From: JALYLC01 sp963743275
GTDB lineage: Bacteria > Actinomycetota > Thermoleophilia > Gaiellales > JALYLC01
DNA: 64,000 bases
Direction: 5' to 3'
Assembly: GCA_963743275.1 (NCBI GenBank)
Contig: CAVUPB010000007.1
Span: forward strand, 558,001-622,000
The notes under the pieces were generated by a model. It saw only the letters and a list, made by a program, of their open reading frames with translations. It did not search any database and was not told the DNA's origin. Positions 47,190 through 55,314 of the stretch are shown here, piece by piece; positions within the stretch are counted from its first letter, which is position 1; the number at the start of each line of letters is the position of its first letter. The translations under genes were made by a program, and so were the position numbers.

Positions 47190-47974
47190 TGCACCCGACC
47201 GGCCTGCGCATCGGCGTGCGGGTCGCGCCGCAGCACTGCACGTTCCGCCAGCTGCGGGACGCCTGGCTCCGGGCCGAGGAGGCGGGCGCCGACACGCTCT
47301 TCACGTGGGATCACTTCTTCCCGCTCTACGGCGACGCCGGCGGCGCCCACTTCGAATGCTGGAGCCAGCTCGCCGCGATGGCCGAGGCGACCGAGCGCGT
47401 GCACATCGGCGCGCTCGTGACGTGCAACTCGTACCGCAACCCCAACCTGCTCGCGGACATGGCGCGCACGGTCGACCACATCTCGGGCGGACGTCTGATC
47501 CTCGGGCTCGGCTCGGGCTGGTTCGAGCGCGACTACGCCGAGTACGGCTACGAGTTCGGCACGGCGATCACCCGCCTGCAGGCCTTCCGGCAGGCGCTGC
47601 CGGTCATCCACGAGCGCCTCGGCGCGCTCAACCCGCCGCCCGTGCGCGGCCACATCCCGGTGCTCATCGGCGGCGGCGGCGAGAAGGTCATGCTGCGGCT
47701 CGTCGCGCAGTGGGCGTCGACCTGGCACGCGTTCGGGGCGCCCGACGTGATCGCGCACAAGAGCCGCGTGCTGGACGAGCACTGCGCCGCCATCGGCCGC
47801 GACCCCGCCGAGGTCGAGCGCTCCGTCATGGTGACGCACGAGGACATCGCGAGCGGCCTGCTCGACCGCTACCACGAGATCGGCGCCCGCCACATCGTCG
47901 CGATCGCGCGCGAGCCCGACTTCGACCTCGCCGATCTGCGGCGCCTGCTCGCCTGGCGCGACTCGCTGGCCTGA
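47189..47974 (+). CDS. LLM-class F420-dependent oxidoreductase, paralogue of the 42673 gene
   Basis: 261 residues from ATG 47189. GADTLFTWDHFFPLYGDAGG, GALVTCNSYRNPNLLADMAR, GGRLILGLGSGWFERDYAEY and VRGHIPVLIGGGGEKVMLRL show a luciferase-like F420 oxidoreductase. It is the same length as the copy at 42673-43458 and aligns with it throughout. Substrate unknown. Last gene of the plus-strand F420 operon. Confidence 0.88.
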   Translation: MHPTGLRIGVRVAPQHCTFRQLRDAWLRAEEAGADTLFTWDHFFPLYGDAGGAHFECWSQLAAMAEATERVHIGALVTCNSYRNPNLLADMARTVDHISGGRLILGLGSGWFERDYAEYGYEFGTAITRLQAFRQALPVIHERLGALNPPPVRGHIPVLIGGGGEKVMLRLVAQWASTWHAFGAPDVIAHKSRVLDEHCAAIGRDPAEVERSVMVTHEDIASGLLDRYHEIGARHIVAIAREPDFDLADLRRLLAWRDSLA

Positions 47975-48111
47975 GTCCCTCGCGCGGGGGAGCCGGCGAA
48001 CCGCGCGCTCACCGCCCGCGAATGCGGTTCGTGAGTGCTCTCACCCTCGCCCCTGCGCCGGTGTCGCCGGTCGCGCGCCGCCGTGCGCCGGGCGCGAGTA
48101 CGCTCCCGGCG

Positions 48112-48672
48112 ATGGCACCCGAGCCTTCCGACGTCCTGCTCGTCGCGCGCTGCGCGAACGGCGACGAGGGTGCGCTCGCCGAGCTCTACGACCTCTTCGG
48201 GCGCGCGGCCTACGCGCTGGCGCTGCGCATCGTGCGCGACGCATCCCAGGCCGAGGACGTCGTGCAGGAGGCGTTCCTCGATCTCTGGCGCTCGGCCGCG
48301 CGCTTCGATCCCAGCCGGTCGCGCCCCGCGAGCTACCTGCTGACGTTCGTGCACCGCCGCGCCGTCGATCTCGTGCGCCGCGAGCAGGCGCGCCCGCAGC
48401 GCGGGGGCGACGTCGACGACATCGCCGATCGCGCGGGCAAGGACGACGTGGCCGCGTCGCTCGTCACGAGCGAGCAGGGCGCGAGCGTGCGCCGCGCGCT
48501 CGCCGGGCTGCCGCCGCCGCAGCGCCAGGTGCTCGAGCTCGCCTACTTCAGCGGGCTCAGCCAGAGCGAGATCGCGGAGCGTCTCGGCGAGCCGCTCGGT
48601 ACGGTGAAATCACGCACCCATGTTGCGCTCTCGCGCCTGCGCGAGCTGCTCGGCGAGGGCTTCCACGTATGA
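48112..48672 (+). CDS. ECF sigma factor
   Basis: 186 residues from ATG 48112. Region 2: GALAELYDLFGRAAYALALR, then EDVVQEAFLDLWRSAARFDP, and SYLLTFVHRRAVDLVRREQA. Region 4: LPPPQRQVLELAYFSGLSQS and GTVKSRTHVALSRLREL. With the RskA-like gene overlapping its stop (ATGA), it fits the SigK/ECF19-like group. A longer form starting at ATG 48022 is possible but not typical. Stimulus unknown; the response-regulator, kinase and DUF4331 cluster downstream is a candidate regulon. Confidence 0.9.
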   Translation: MAPEPSDVLLVARCANGDEGALAELYDLFGRAAYALALRIVRDASQAEDVVQEAFLDLWRSAARFDPSRSRPASYLLTFVHRRAVDLVRREQARPQRGGDVDDIADRAGKDDVAASLVTSEQGASVRRALAGLPPPQRQVLELAYFSGLSQSEIAERLGEPLGTVKSRTHVALSRLRELLGEGFHV

Positions 48673-49412
48673 GCACCCATCCCCGCATCCCCGACGACGT
48701 CGCCGCGCTGATCACCGCGCACGCGCTCGGCGCGCTCGAGGCCGACCAGGCGGCGCTCGCCGAGCAGCACATCGCGGCGAGCGACGACTGCCGGCGCGCC
48801 TACGAGGATGCGCTCGAGACCGCCGCGGCGCTCGCCCTCGCGGTCGCCGACAGCGAGCCGCCGGCCGACCTGCGCGACCGCATCGTCGCCGCGGCGCGGA
48901 GCGAGCGCGCCCAGGCCGTTCCCGTCGTCCGGCAGGCCGCGCCGCGGCGCCGGCTGCGCCTCGCGGGCCTGCTCACCCCGTCGGCCGGCTTCGCCGTCCT
49001 GGGCGTGGCCGCGGCCATCGTCTTCGGGCTGATCGCCGTGGCGCAGCACGACCGTGCGAACAGCGCGCGCGACCGCCAGGCGGCGCTCGTCGCCATCCTC
49101 TCGGCGCCCGATGCGCGCGTGGTGCCGCTGGCTGCCACCGGCGGCGGCGCGCCGGGCGGGCGCGTGGTCGTCGCGCAGGGCCGCGCCGCGCTCGTGAGCT
49201 CGCTCGGCCGCCCGCCCGCGGGCCGCACCTACCAGGCCTGGGGCCTGCCTGCCGGCGGCGGAAAGCCGGTGCCGCTGCCCACGTTCTCGCGCCCGGGATC
49301 CGTCGTGATCGTCGACGGCGTCGGGAAGTACGCGAAGCTCGCGATCACGGTCGAGCCGAGCGGCGGCTCGCAGGCGCCGTCGACGGCGCCGTTCGCCGCG
49401 GCGACGCTCTAG
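48669..49412 (+). CDS. RskA-type anti-sigma factor
   Basis: 247 residues. A cytoplasmic N-terminal anti-sigma domain (ITAHALGALEADQAALAEQH) precedes one transmembrane helix (AGFAVLGVAAAIVFGLIAVA, about 113-132). An outside RskA C-terminal domain follows, with GRAALVSSLGRPPAGRTYQA and W near 193. The zinc motif HxxxCxxC of related anti-sigmas reads HIAASDDC here: the first Cys is Ser, so zinc binding is doubtful. It should hold the adjacent sigma factor at the membrane. Overlaps the sigma gene by ATGA. Confidence 0.88.
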   Translation: MSTHPRIPDDVAALITAHALGALEADQAALAEQHIAASDDCRRAYEDALETAAALALAVADSEPPADLRDRIVAAARSERAQAVPVVRQAAPRRRLRLAGLLTPSAGFAVLGVAAAIVFGLIAVAQHDRANSARDRQAALVAILSAPDARVVPLAATGGGAPGGRVVVAQGRAALVSSLGRPPAGRTYQAWGLPAGGGKPVPLPTFSRPGSVVIVDGVGKYAKLAITVEPSGGSQAPSTAPFAAATL

Positions 49413-49418
49413 TCCCGC

Positions 49419-50102
49419 ATGAGTGCCGTGGTGCTGCTGGTCGACGACGACCGCGCGCTGCGCAAGCTGATCCGCGCCTACCTCCAGGAGGAGGGCATCG
49501 GCGTGCTCGAGTGCGGCAGCGGCGAGGAGGCGGTCGAGCTCGCGCGCGACCATCGTCCGTCGCTCGTTCTGCTCGACGTGCGCCTGCCCGGGATCGACGG
49601 CTTCGAGGTGCTGCGCCGCTTCGAGGCCGCCGGGCTCGCGCTGCCGGTGATCATGCTGACCTCGCTCGCGGAGGAGGTCGATCAGCTCGTCGGCTTCCGG
49701 CTCGGCGCCGTCGACTACGTCACGAAGCCGGTCTCGCCGAAGCTGCTGGCCGCCAAGGTCAAGGCCTTCGTGACGCGCGTCGCCGGCCACGAGGCGGCGC
49801 AGCGCCGCACGGAGGTCGGCCCGCTCGTCGTCGAGCACGACGCGCACCGCGTGCTCGTGAACGGGCGCGAGGTCGCGCTCACGCGGCGCGAGTTCGATCT
49901 CCTGGCCGCGCTCGCGGAGCACCCCGGCTGGGTCTACGACCGCGATCACCTGCTGCTCGGCGTGTGGGGGCACTCGAGCTCCGGCGTCGAGACGCGCGTC
50001 GTCGACCAGCACGTGGCCAACCTGCGGCGCAAGCTCGAGGCGGCGGGCGCCGACGGGCAGCTCGAGACCGTGCGCGGCGTCGGCTATCGACTAGTGTCCT
50101 GA
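49419..50102 (+). CDS. OmpR-family response regulator
   Basis: 227 residues from ATG 49419. Receiver domain: LLVDDDRALRKLIRAYLQEE, phosphoacceptor Asp in SLVLLDVRLPGIDGFEVLRR, and the Lys in AVDYVTKPVSPKLLAAKVKA. Winged-helix DNA-binding domain: EVALTRREFDLLAALAEHPG, then RVVDQHVANLRRKLEAAG and VRGVGYRLV. It begins 6 bp after the anti-sigma gene. Its partner may be the kinase at 50601-51818, although that gene is on the opposite strand with the sigma-like gene between. Confidence 0.94.
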   Translation: MSAVVLLVDDDRALRKLIRAYLQEEGIGVLECGSGEEAVELARDHRPSLVLLDVRLPGIDGFEVLRRFEAAGLALPVIMLTSLAEEVDQLVGFRLGAVDYVTKPVSPKLLAAKVKAFVTRVAGHEAAQRRTEVGPLVVEHDAHRVLVNGREVALTRREFDLLAALAEHPGWVYDRDHLLLGVWGHSSSGVETRVVDQHVANLRRKLEAAGADGQLETVRGVGYRLVS

Positions 50103-50137
50103 GTCGGAGGTCTAGTCGCCCGCGATCTTGACATTCC

Positions 50138-50189
50138 CTAGACATCCGCCTCACGGCAACCGGACGAGCGGTCTCTAGCATCCGGCTCA
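50138..50189 (+). promoter_or_regulatory. Imperfect direct repeats upstream of the sigma-like gene
   Basis: CTAGACATCCGCCTCA (50138-50153) and CTAGCATCCGGCTCA (50175-50189) are near-identical 15-16-mers 37 bp apart, the second ending at the ATG. A TTGACA lies at 50128-50133. They may be regulator sites or a small duplication. Confidence 0.3.
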
Positions 50190-50660
50190 TGGCATCGGGC
50201 CCCGCCGCAGGCCTCGAGGTGCGTTACGAGCGCGTGGGCCGCGCCGCGTATGCGCTGGCGCGCCGCATCTGCGCCGACGACGCGCTCGCCGCCGAGCTCG
50301 TGGAGCGGGCCTTCGCGAGCGCGGGCGACCTGCCGGCAGGGCGCGGCGGGCGACGGCCTCCTGCTGCGCCGCGTGCGCGACCTCGCGTGTGCGCAGCGCG
50401 GTGCCCGCGCTGCCGAGCCCGTCGCGGTGACCGCCCGGCCGCGCGCGCTGGCGGAGCTCTCGCCGGCGCACTGGCACGTGCTCGGCCTCGTCGCGCTGCA
50501 CGGCGCCGGGGTGCGCGAGGCGGCCGCGCGCCTGCGGATGCCCGAGGAGACCACCCTGAGGCTCCTGCACGAGGGCCTGCAGCTCGCGGGGGCGCTGCTT
50601 TCAGGCGCGGGGGAGCCGCACGACCACGCGGACGCCGCGCGGCTCGCGCTGGTGCGCTGA
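50189..50660 (+). pseudogene. ECF-sigma-like protein, frameshifted
   Basis: From ATG 50189 one frame gives a sigma region 2-like part (RYERVGRAAYALARRICADD, AAELVERAFASAGDLPAG). Near 50345 the coding frame moves by +1 to DGLLLRRVRDLACAQ and a region 4-like part, LSPAHWHVLGLVALHGAGVR then MPEETTLRLLHEGLQLAGAL, ending at 50660. The span is 472 nt, a multiple of three plus one. Both halves keep G/C-ending codons, so one inserted base is the simplest cause. The product would be about 156 residues and lacks some promoter-melting residues. The 3' end overlaps the convergent kinase gene by 60 bp. Confidence 0.55.
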
Positions 50661-51818
50661 GACGCTGCCTCCGGCGGCCTCGGCGATCCGCCGCACGACG
50701 GTCAGGCCGAGGCCGCTGCCGCGCTGGCGATCGCGCGTGTCGCGGCCGCGGAAGAAGCGCTCGAACACGCGCGCGAGCTCGTCGGGCGGGATCCCCGGGC
50801 CGTCGTCCTCGACGCCGACGAGTGCCTCCTCGCCCTCGCAGCGCGCGAACAGCACCACCTCGGAGCCGTCGTCGGCGACCGCGCGCAACGCGTTGCGGGT
50901 GAGGTTGACCAGCACCTGCTCGAGCCGGCCGCGCGGCACGAGCGCCGTCGCCGGCTCCGTCTCGGCGCGCAACGCCGTCCCCGCGGCCGCCGCGAGCGGA
51001 GCGAACCGCGCGACCGCGTCCTCGACCGCGGCGGCGAGGTCGACGCGCTCGGGCTGCTCGGGCCGCGTCATCGTCTCGAGCCGCGTGAGGTAGGCGAGGT
51101 CGTCGAGCAGCCGCACGGAGCGGCCTGCCTCGCGGCGGATCAGCGCGAGCGTCGCGTCCTCGCGCTCGAGCACGCCGTCGAGCATGCCCTCGACGTAGCC
51201 GTCGATGACCTGGAGCGGCGCCCGCAGCTCGTGCGCGAGCTCCTCTACGAGCTCGGCCCGCAGCGCTTCGGCCCGCGTCAGCCGGTCGACGGCCGCGTCG
51301 AGTTCGGCGCGCGCCCGCTCGCGCGCGATCTCGTCGCCCGCGATGCGCGCGAGCAGGCCGAGCAGGGCCTGCTCGTCCTCGCTGAACGGGCGCGGGGCGG
51401 TGTGGTGGAGGCAGAGCGTGCCGAAGAGGCTGCCGTCGGGCAGGCGCACGTCGGTCGTGCAGAACGCGCGGATGTCCCAGTCGACGCCGAGGCCCTGCTT
51501 GAGCTGCAGCCAGTGCTCCCACAGTGCCGGCTCGTCCCGCGTCTCCGGCACGACCGCGGGCGCGAGGCCGAGGTGCACGCGCGAGCACAGGCTCGACTCG
51601 AACGGGATCGTGGACTCGCCCGCCACGAGCGGCAGCGCCGGCACCGTCTCGAGGCCCGCGAAGCGGTAGCCGCCGTCGCGCACCTCCGAGAGCACCGTGA
51701 TGTCGACGCCCGAAAGCCGCTGCAGAAGCGCGGTGACGTGCGCGATCGCCTCCTCGCCGGAGGCGAGGCTGCGCCGCCCGAGCTCGCCGAGCTGCGCGAT
51801 GCGGAGATCCCCGTCCAC
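50601..51818 (-). CDS. GAF-domain sensor histidine kinase
   Basis: 405 residues from ATG 51818, without transmembrane segments. N-terminal GAF-like domain (about 15-165) with FCTTDVRLPDGSLFGTLCLH. The H-box is LVEELAHELRAPLQVIDGYV (His196). The ATPase domain has LVNLTRNALRAVADDGSEVV (N box), VEDDGPGIPPDELARVFERF (G1/F) and GSGLGLTVVRRIAEAAGG (G2). A cytoplasmic sensor of a small ligand or redox cue. Convergent with the sigma-like gene and divergent from DUF4331. Likely partner: the OmpR-type regulator at 49419. Confidence 0.93.
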   Translation of the reverse strand: MDGDLRIAQLGELGRRSLASGEEAIAHVTALLQRLSGVDITVLSEVRDGGYRFAGLETVPALPLVAGESTIPFESSLCSRVHLGLAPAVVPETRDEPALWEHWLQLKQGLGVDWDIRAFCTTDVRLPDGSLFGTLCLHHTAPRPFSEDEQALLGLLARIAGDEIARERARAELDAAVDRLTRAEALRAELVEELAHELRAPLQVIDGYVEGMLDGVLEREDATLALIRREAGRSVRLLDDLAYLTRLETMTRPEQPERVDLAAAVEDAVARFAPLAAAAGTALRAETEPATALVPRGRLEQVLVNLTRNALRAVADDGSEVVLFARCEGEEALVGVEDDGPGIPPDELARVFERFFRGRDTRDRQRGSGLGLTVVRRIAEAAGGSVSAHQREPRGVRVVVRLPRA

Positions 51819-51964
51819 GGCGGCGAGAGCGTACTCCTCCCCGCTGGTGTGTTGGTGCGAGGCCTTCGCTGTTGGCCGAACCGGCGGAGGCGTCGTCGCG
51901 AATACCGCGCGACACGACGCCGGTGGGCCCGCCGGCAGCTATCCGAGCAAGGGGGAACACCACG

Positions 51965-53593
51965 ATGCGTATGCGTACCGCCATTGCGGCGGGCGTTGCG
52001 ACCGGCGCGGTCGCGCTGGCGCTGGGAGCCGTTGCGCTCACGGCGAGCGGGCCGAGCAAGGCGGTGGCATCGAGCCACCGCGAAGCTCCGCTGATCGCGA
52101 ACGACCCGACTGCAGACCTGACCGACTACTACCTCTTCCCGAGCCCCGACAGGCCCGGGACGGTGACGATGATCGCGAACGTCATCCCGCTGGAGGCGCC
52201 GCCCGAGGGGCCGAACTACTACAACCTCGACGACTCGGCGCGCTATCGCTTCAACATCGACTGGAACGGCGACGGCAAGGCCGATCGCACCTGGACGCTG
52301 CGGACGCACACCACGACCGCCTACCCCGGGACGTTCCTCTACAACATCGGGCCGGTCAACTCGATCAACGACCCGAACCTCAACGTCCGTCAGACCTGGA
52401 CGCTGTGGAGCCAGAAGGGCAACGGCCCGAGCGAGAAGATCGGCGAGGGCACCACGGCGCCCAACAACGTCGGCAAGAACTCGTTCCCGAACTACGAGGC
52501 AGTGCGCCAGCAGGCGGTCACGACGCTCGCCAACGGCACGCGCGTCTTCGTGGGCCCGGCCGAGGACCCGTTCGCGATCGACGTCGGGCGGATCTTCGAC
52601 CTGATCGGCGTCGGCGGCAAGGGCACCGACAACCTGGCCGGCTTCAACGTGCACTCGATCGCCATCCAGGTGCCGCTCTCCCAGATCCGCCAGTCGGCCT
52701 CGCAGCCGGTCATCGGGGGCTGGGCCGCGGTCGACCGCATGATGGCGGGCAAGAGCGACTCGAGCTCGCTCGAGAAGCGCAGCAAGGCCGCCCGCAAGAC
52801 GCACAAGCACCCCATGCGGAGCTCCACCAAGCACTGGGTGCAGGTCGAGCGCCTGGGTCAGCCCCTCATCAACGAGGTGTTCATCCCGCGCGGCCTGAAG
52901 GACTACTGGAACTCGGTCGGTCCCGACAAGGACTACCAGTTCGAGAAGTACTACACCGACCAGAGCAAGCCCGGCCAGCTCATCCACTCGCTCAACGGCC
53001 TGCTCCTGAATCCGCTCCTGACCGCAGTGCTCGGTTCCGCCCCCGGCGCGACCGGCGCGACCGGCCTGGCGCAGGAGAGCGGGCGCGCCGACCTCTCGGC
53101 GATCCTGCTGCGCGGGTTCAAGTACCCCAACGACTCGAAGGCCGCGCTCGACCTGACCTTCGGCAAGGGTGACGCGGGCAAGCCCGTCGACGAGCTCCGG
53201 CTCAACACCGCGGTCGCGGGCACGCCCTCGGCCAAGGTGGACCGGCGCGGTCTGCTGTGCGTCTTCGCAGGCGCCGGCGGCTTCCCGGCCCTCACGAACC
53301 CCGCCTGCGATCCCGCCCAGTTCGACGGCTATCCCAACGGCCGCCGGCTCGGCGACGACGTGACCGACATCGAGATCGCGGCGGCCATCGGTCTCCCGAT
53401 CGACCACCTCATCCCCTCGGGCATCCAGCGCGCGTACTCGCTGCTCGCGCTCGGCGGCCCGAACCTCCCGGACAGCGGGCCGGTCTCGGCCCTCAAGTTC
53501 GGCGCCGACGGCGTGCCCGCGAACGACGCCAACGGCGGTCTCTTCGGGGATGCGTTCCCGTTCGTCAACGCGCCCAACTCGGGCAACAAGTAG
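51965..53593 (+). CDS. DUF4331-family exported protein
   Basis: 542 residues from ATG 51965, with GGGGGA 7-8 nt upstream. Signal peptide MRMRTAIAAGVATGAVALAL. The family hallmark SSHREAPLIANDPTADLTDY follows directly at the mature N-terminus, then YYLFPSPDRPGTVTMIANVI. Late blocks include LLRGFKYPNDSKAALDLTFG and DVTDIEIAAAIGLPIDHLIP. DUF4331 has no established biochemical role. The gene is followed by TPR and NicO transporter genes on the same strand, suggesting a joint exported/membrane function. Confidence 0.88.
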   Translation: MRMRTAIAAGVATGAVALALGAVALTASGPSKAVASSHREAPLIANDPTADLTDYYLFPSPDRPGTVTMIANVIPLEAPPEGPNYYNLDDSARYRFNIDWNGDGKADRTWTLRTHTTTAYPGTFLYNIGPVNSINDPNLNVRQTWTLWSQKGNGPSEKIGEGTTAPNNVGKNSFPNYEAVRQQAVTTLANGTRVFVGPAEDPFAIDVGRIFDLIGVGGKGTDNLAGFNVHSIAIQVPLSQIRQSASQPVIGGWAAVDRMMAGKSDSSSLEKRSKAARKTHKHPMRSSTKHWVQVERLGQPLINEVFIPRGLKDYWNSVGPDKDYQFEKYYTDQSKPGQLIHSLNGLLLNPLLTAVLGSAPGATGATGLAQESGRADLSAILLRGFKYPNDSKAALDLTFGKGDAGKPVDELRLNTAVAGTPSAKVDRRGLLCVFAGAGGFPALTNPACDPAQFDGYPNGRRLGDDVTDIEIAAAIGLPIDHLIPSGIQRAYSLLALGGPNLPDSGPVSALKFGADGVPANDANGGLFGDAFPFVNAPNSGNK

Positions 53594-53602
53594 GTGAAGG
53601 CC

Positions 53603-54955
53603 ATGGCCGCCCGCACACGCGCAATCGCACTACGAGCAGCTCTCGTGCTCGGCATCGCCGCGATCGTCGTCGCGGGCGGCCTGCTGGCCGGCCTGCGTGG
53701 CGGGGGGGACTCCTCCTCCGCCACGCAGGCCGCGCCCAGCGCGGTACGCGCGACGCTCGACCCCGTCACGTCGCTCACGGGCGATGCGACGCAGGTGAGC
53801 GAGCTCCAGAGCCGGCTGCAGCTGCACCCGGCCAACGCGCGCCTGCAGGGCGATCTCGGGATCGCCTACCTGCAGCGGGCGCGCGAGACGAACGATCCCT
53901 CGTACTACACGAAGGCGCAGACGCTGCTCGACCGCTCGCTCGAGAGCGATCCCGCCGGTGTCGACGCCACGATCGGCGCCGGCTCGCTGGCGCTCTCCTA
54001 CCACGATTTCCGCAAGGCGCTGCGGCTCGGGCGCAGGGCGCTGGCGCTCTCGCACGGCTTCTCCCCGCCCGCGCTCGCCATGATCGGCGACGCCTCGGTC
54101 GAGCTCGGCCGCTACCGGCAGGGCTTCGCCGCGTTCTCGCGCCTCGGTCACCTCCGCCCCGGCCTCGTCGCCTACGCCCGGCTGAGCTACGCGCGCGAGT
54201 TGCAGGGCGACGTCCCCGGCGCCATCCGCCTCATGCGCCGCGCCGTCGACGCCGGCTCGGGCGCGCCCGAGAACACGCAGTGGACGCGCGTGCAACTGGC
54301 GGCGCTGCTGCTCAAGTCCGGGCACGTCGACGCCGCCGCCAAGGAGTACCGCCACGCGCTCGCGCTCCTGCCCAACTACGCGCGCGCCGAGGCCGGCCTC
54401 GGCGCCGTCGCCGTGGCGCGCGGGAACCTCGCCCAGGCCGAGCGCTGGTACGACACCGCCGCCTCGCACCTGCCGCTGCCCGACATCGTCGCCTCGCTCG
54501 GCGACGTGCGCGCGGCGCGCGGCGAGCGCGCGGGCGCGAAGGAGGCCTACACGCTCGTCGGCTTCGAGAACGCGCTCTTCATCCGCGCCGGCGGCAACGC
54601 CGATCTCGAGACGGCGCTCTTCGACGCCTCGCACCCGGGCACGAAGCCGCCTGCCGCCGTCGTCGCGCTGGCCCGCAAGGCGCTCGCGTTCCGCCCGTCG
54701 GTCTACGGCCACGACTCCCTCGCGTGGGCGCTGTACGCGGACGGCAAGTGCCGCCAGGCTCTGCCTCAGGCCATGCTCGCAAACCGCCTCGGCACGATCG
54801 ACCCGCAGCTCTCGTGGCACCTCGGAGCGATCGCGGCCTGCGCCGGGAAGCCGCAGCTGGCGCGCACGTCGCTGCGCAAGGCGCTCGCGCACACGCCGCG
54901 CTTCCACCCGCTCGACGCGCCGCGCGCGCGGCGCCTGCTGGAGCGGCTCTCGTGA
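53603..54955 (+). CDS. Membrane-anchored TPR protein
   Basis: 450 residues from ATG 53603, chosen because AGGTGA lies 5 nt upstream (GTG 53594 is the alternative). One N-terminal transmembrane segment (ALVLGIAAIVVAGGLLAGL) is followed by a series of tetratricopeptide repeats: GDLGIAYLQRARETNDPSYY, ALRLGRRALALSHGFSPPAL, AKEYRHALALLPNYARAEAG, GNLAQAERWYDTAASHLPLP and SLRKALAHTPRFHPLDAPRA. Probably an extracytoplasmic scaffold. It starts 9 bp after DUF4331 and ends 11 bp before the composite repeat. Confidence 0.85.
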   Translation: MAARTRAIALRAALVLGIAAIVVAGGLLAGLRGGGDSSSATQAAPSAVRATLDPVTSLTGDATQVSELQSRLQLHPANARLQGDLGIAYLQRARETNDPSYYTKAQTLLDRSLESDPAGVDATIGAGSLALSYHDFRKALRLGRRALALSHGFSPPALAMIGDASVELGRYRQGFAAFSRLGHLRPGLVAYARLSYARELQGDVPGAIRLMRRAVDAGSGAPENTQWTRVQLAALLLKSGHVDAAAKEYRHALALLPNYARAEAGLGAVAVARGNLAQAERWYDTAASHLPLPDIVASLGDVRAARGERAGAKEAYTLVGFENALFIRAGGNADLETALFDASHPGTKPPAAVVALARKALAFRPSVYGHDSLAWALYADGKCRQALPQAMLANRLGTIDPQLSWHLGAIAACAGKPQLARTSLRKALAHTPRFHPLDAPRARRLLERLS

Positions 54956-54966
54956 ACGCGGTCACG

Positions 54967-55314
54967 GCCAAGTGGCACACGCGGCGAGTGCCACTTGGCG
55001 CGCGCAAGTACGGGGTCTGCAAGTACGGGGTCTGGCCCGCAACGTGCAGGTCTGACCCCGGCATTGCGGACCTGGCACCGAGCTGTGCGTCCGCTCAACC
55101 ATGCGGTTCTCGGGCATCGCGTTTGGGCTTGTCGTTGCGCGCTCGCGGCGGCTGCGCGGCGGGCGACCGTCGGGGACTCTCGATGCCTAGTGGCGTTGAG
55201 GCCCCGCGCAATGGTCGGTGCCAGGTCCGCAACGCCGGGGTCAGGCCCGCACGTTGCGGGCCAGACCCCGTGCTTGCACCACCAAAGTGGCACACGCGGC
55301 GAGTGCCACTTGGC
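54967..55314. repeat. 348-bp composite inverted-repeat element, copy 2
   Basis: Same architecture as 28483-28834. It has edge palindromes (54967-54999 and 55283-55314, GTGGCACACGCGGCGAGTGCC, one mismatch each), inverted inner modules (55027-55081 and 55213-55270), and a centre with CGCTCAACCATGC and GATGCCTAGTGGCGTTGAGG. Differences: both edge palindromes have the same orientation here, and GCAAGTACGGGGTCT is tandemly duplicated (55004-55033). It fills the gap between the TPR and NicO genes; the NicO GTG (55303) lies in the right palindrome. No other gene in this gap. Confidence 0.85.
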
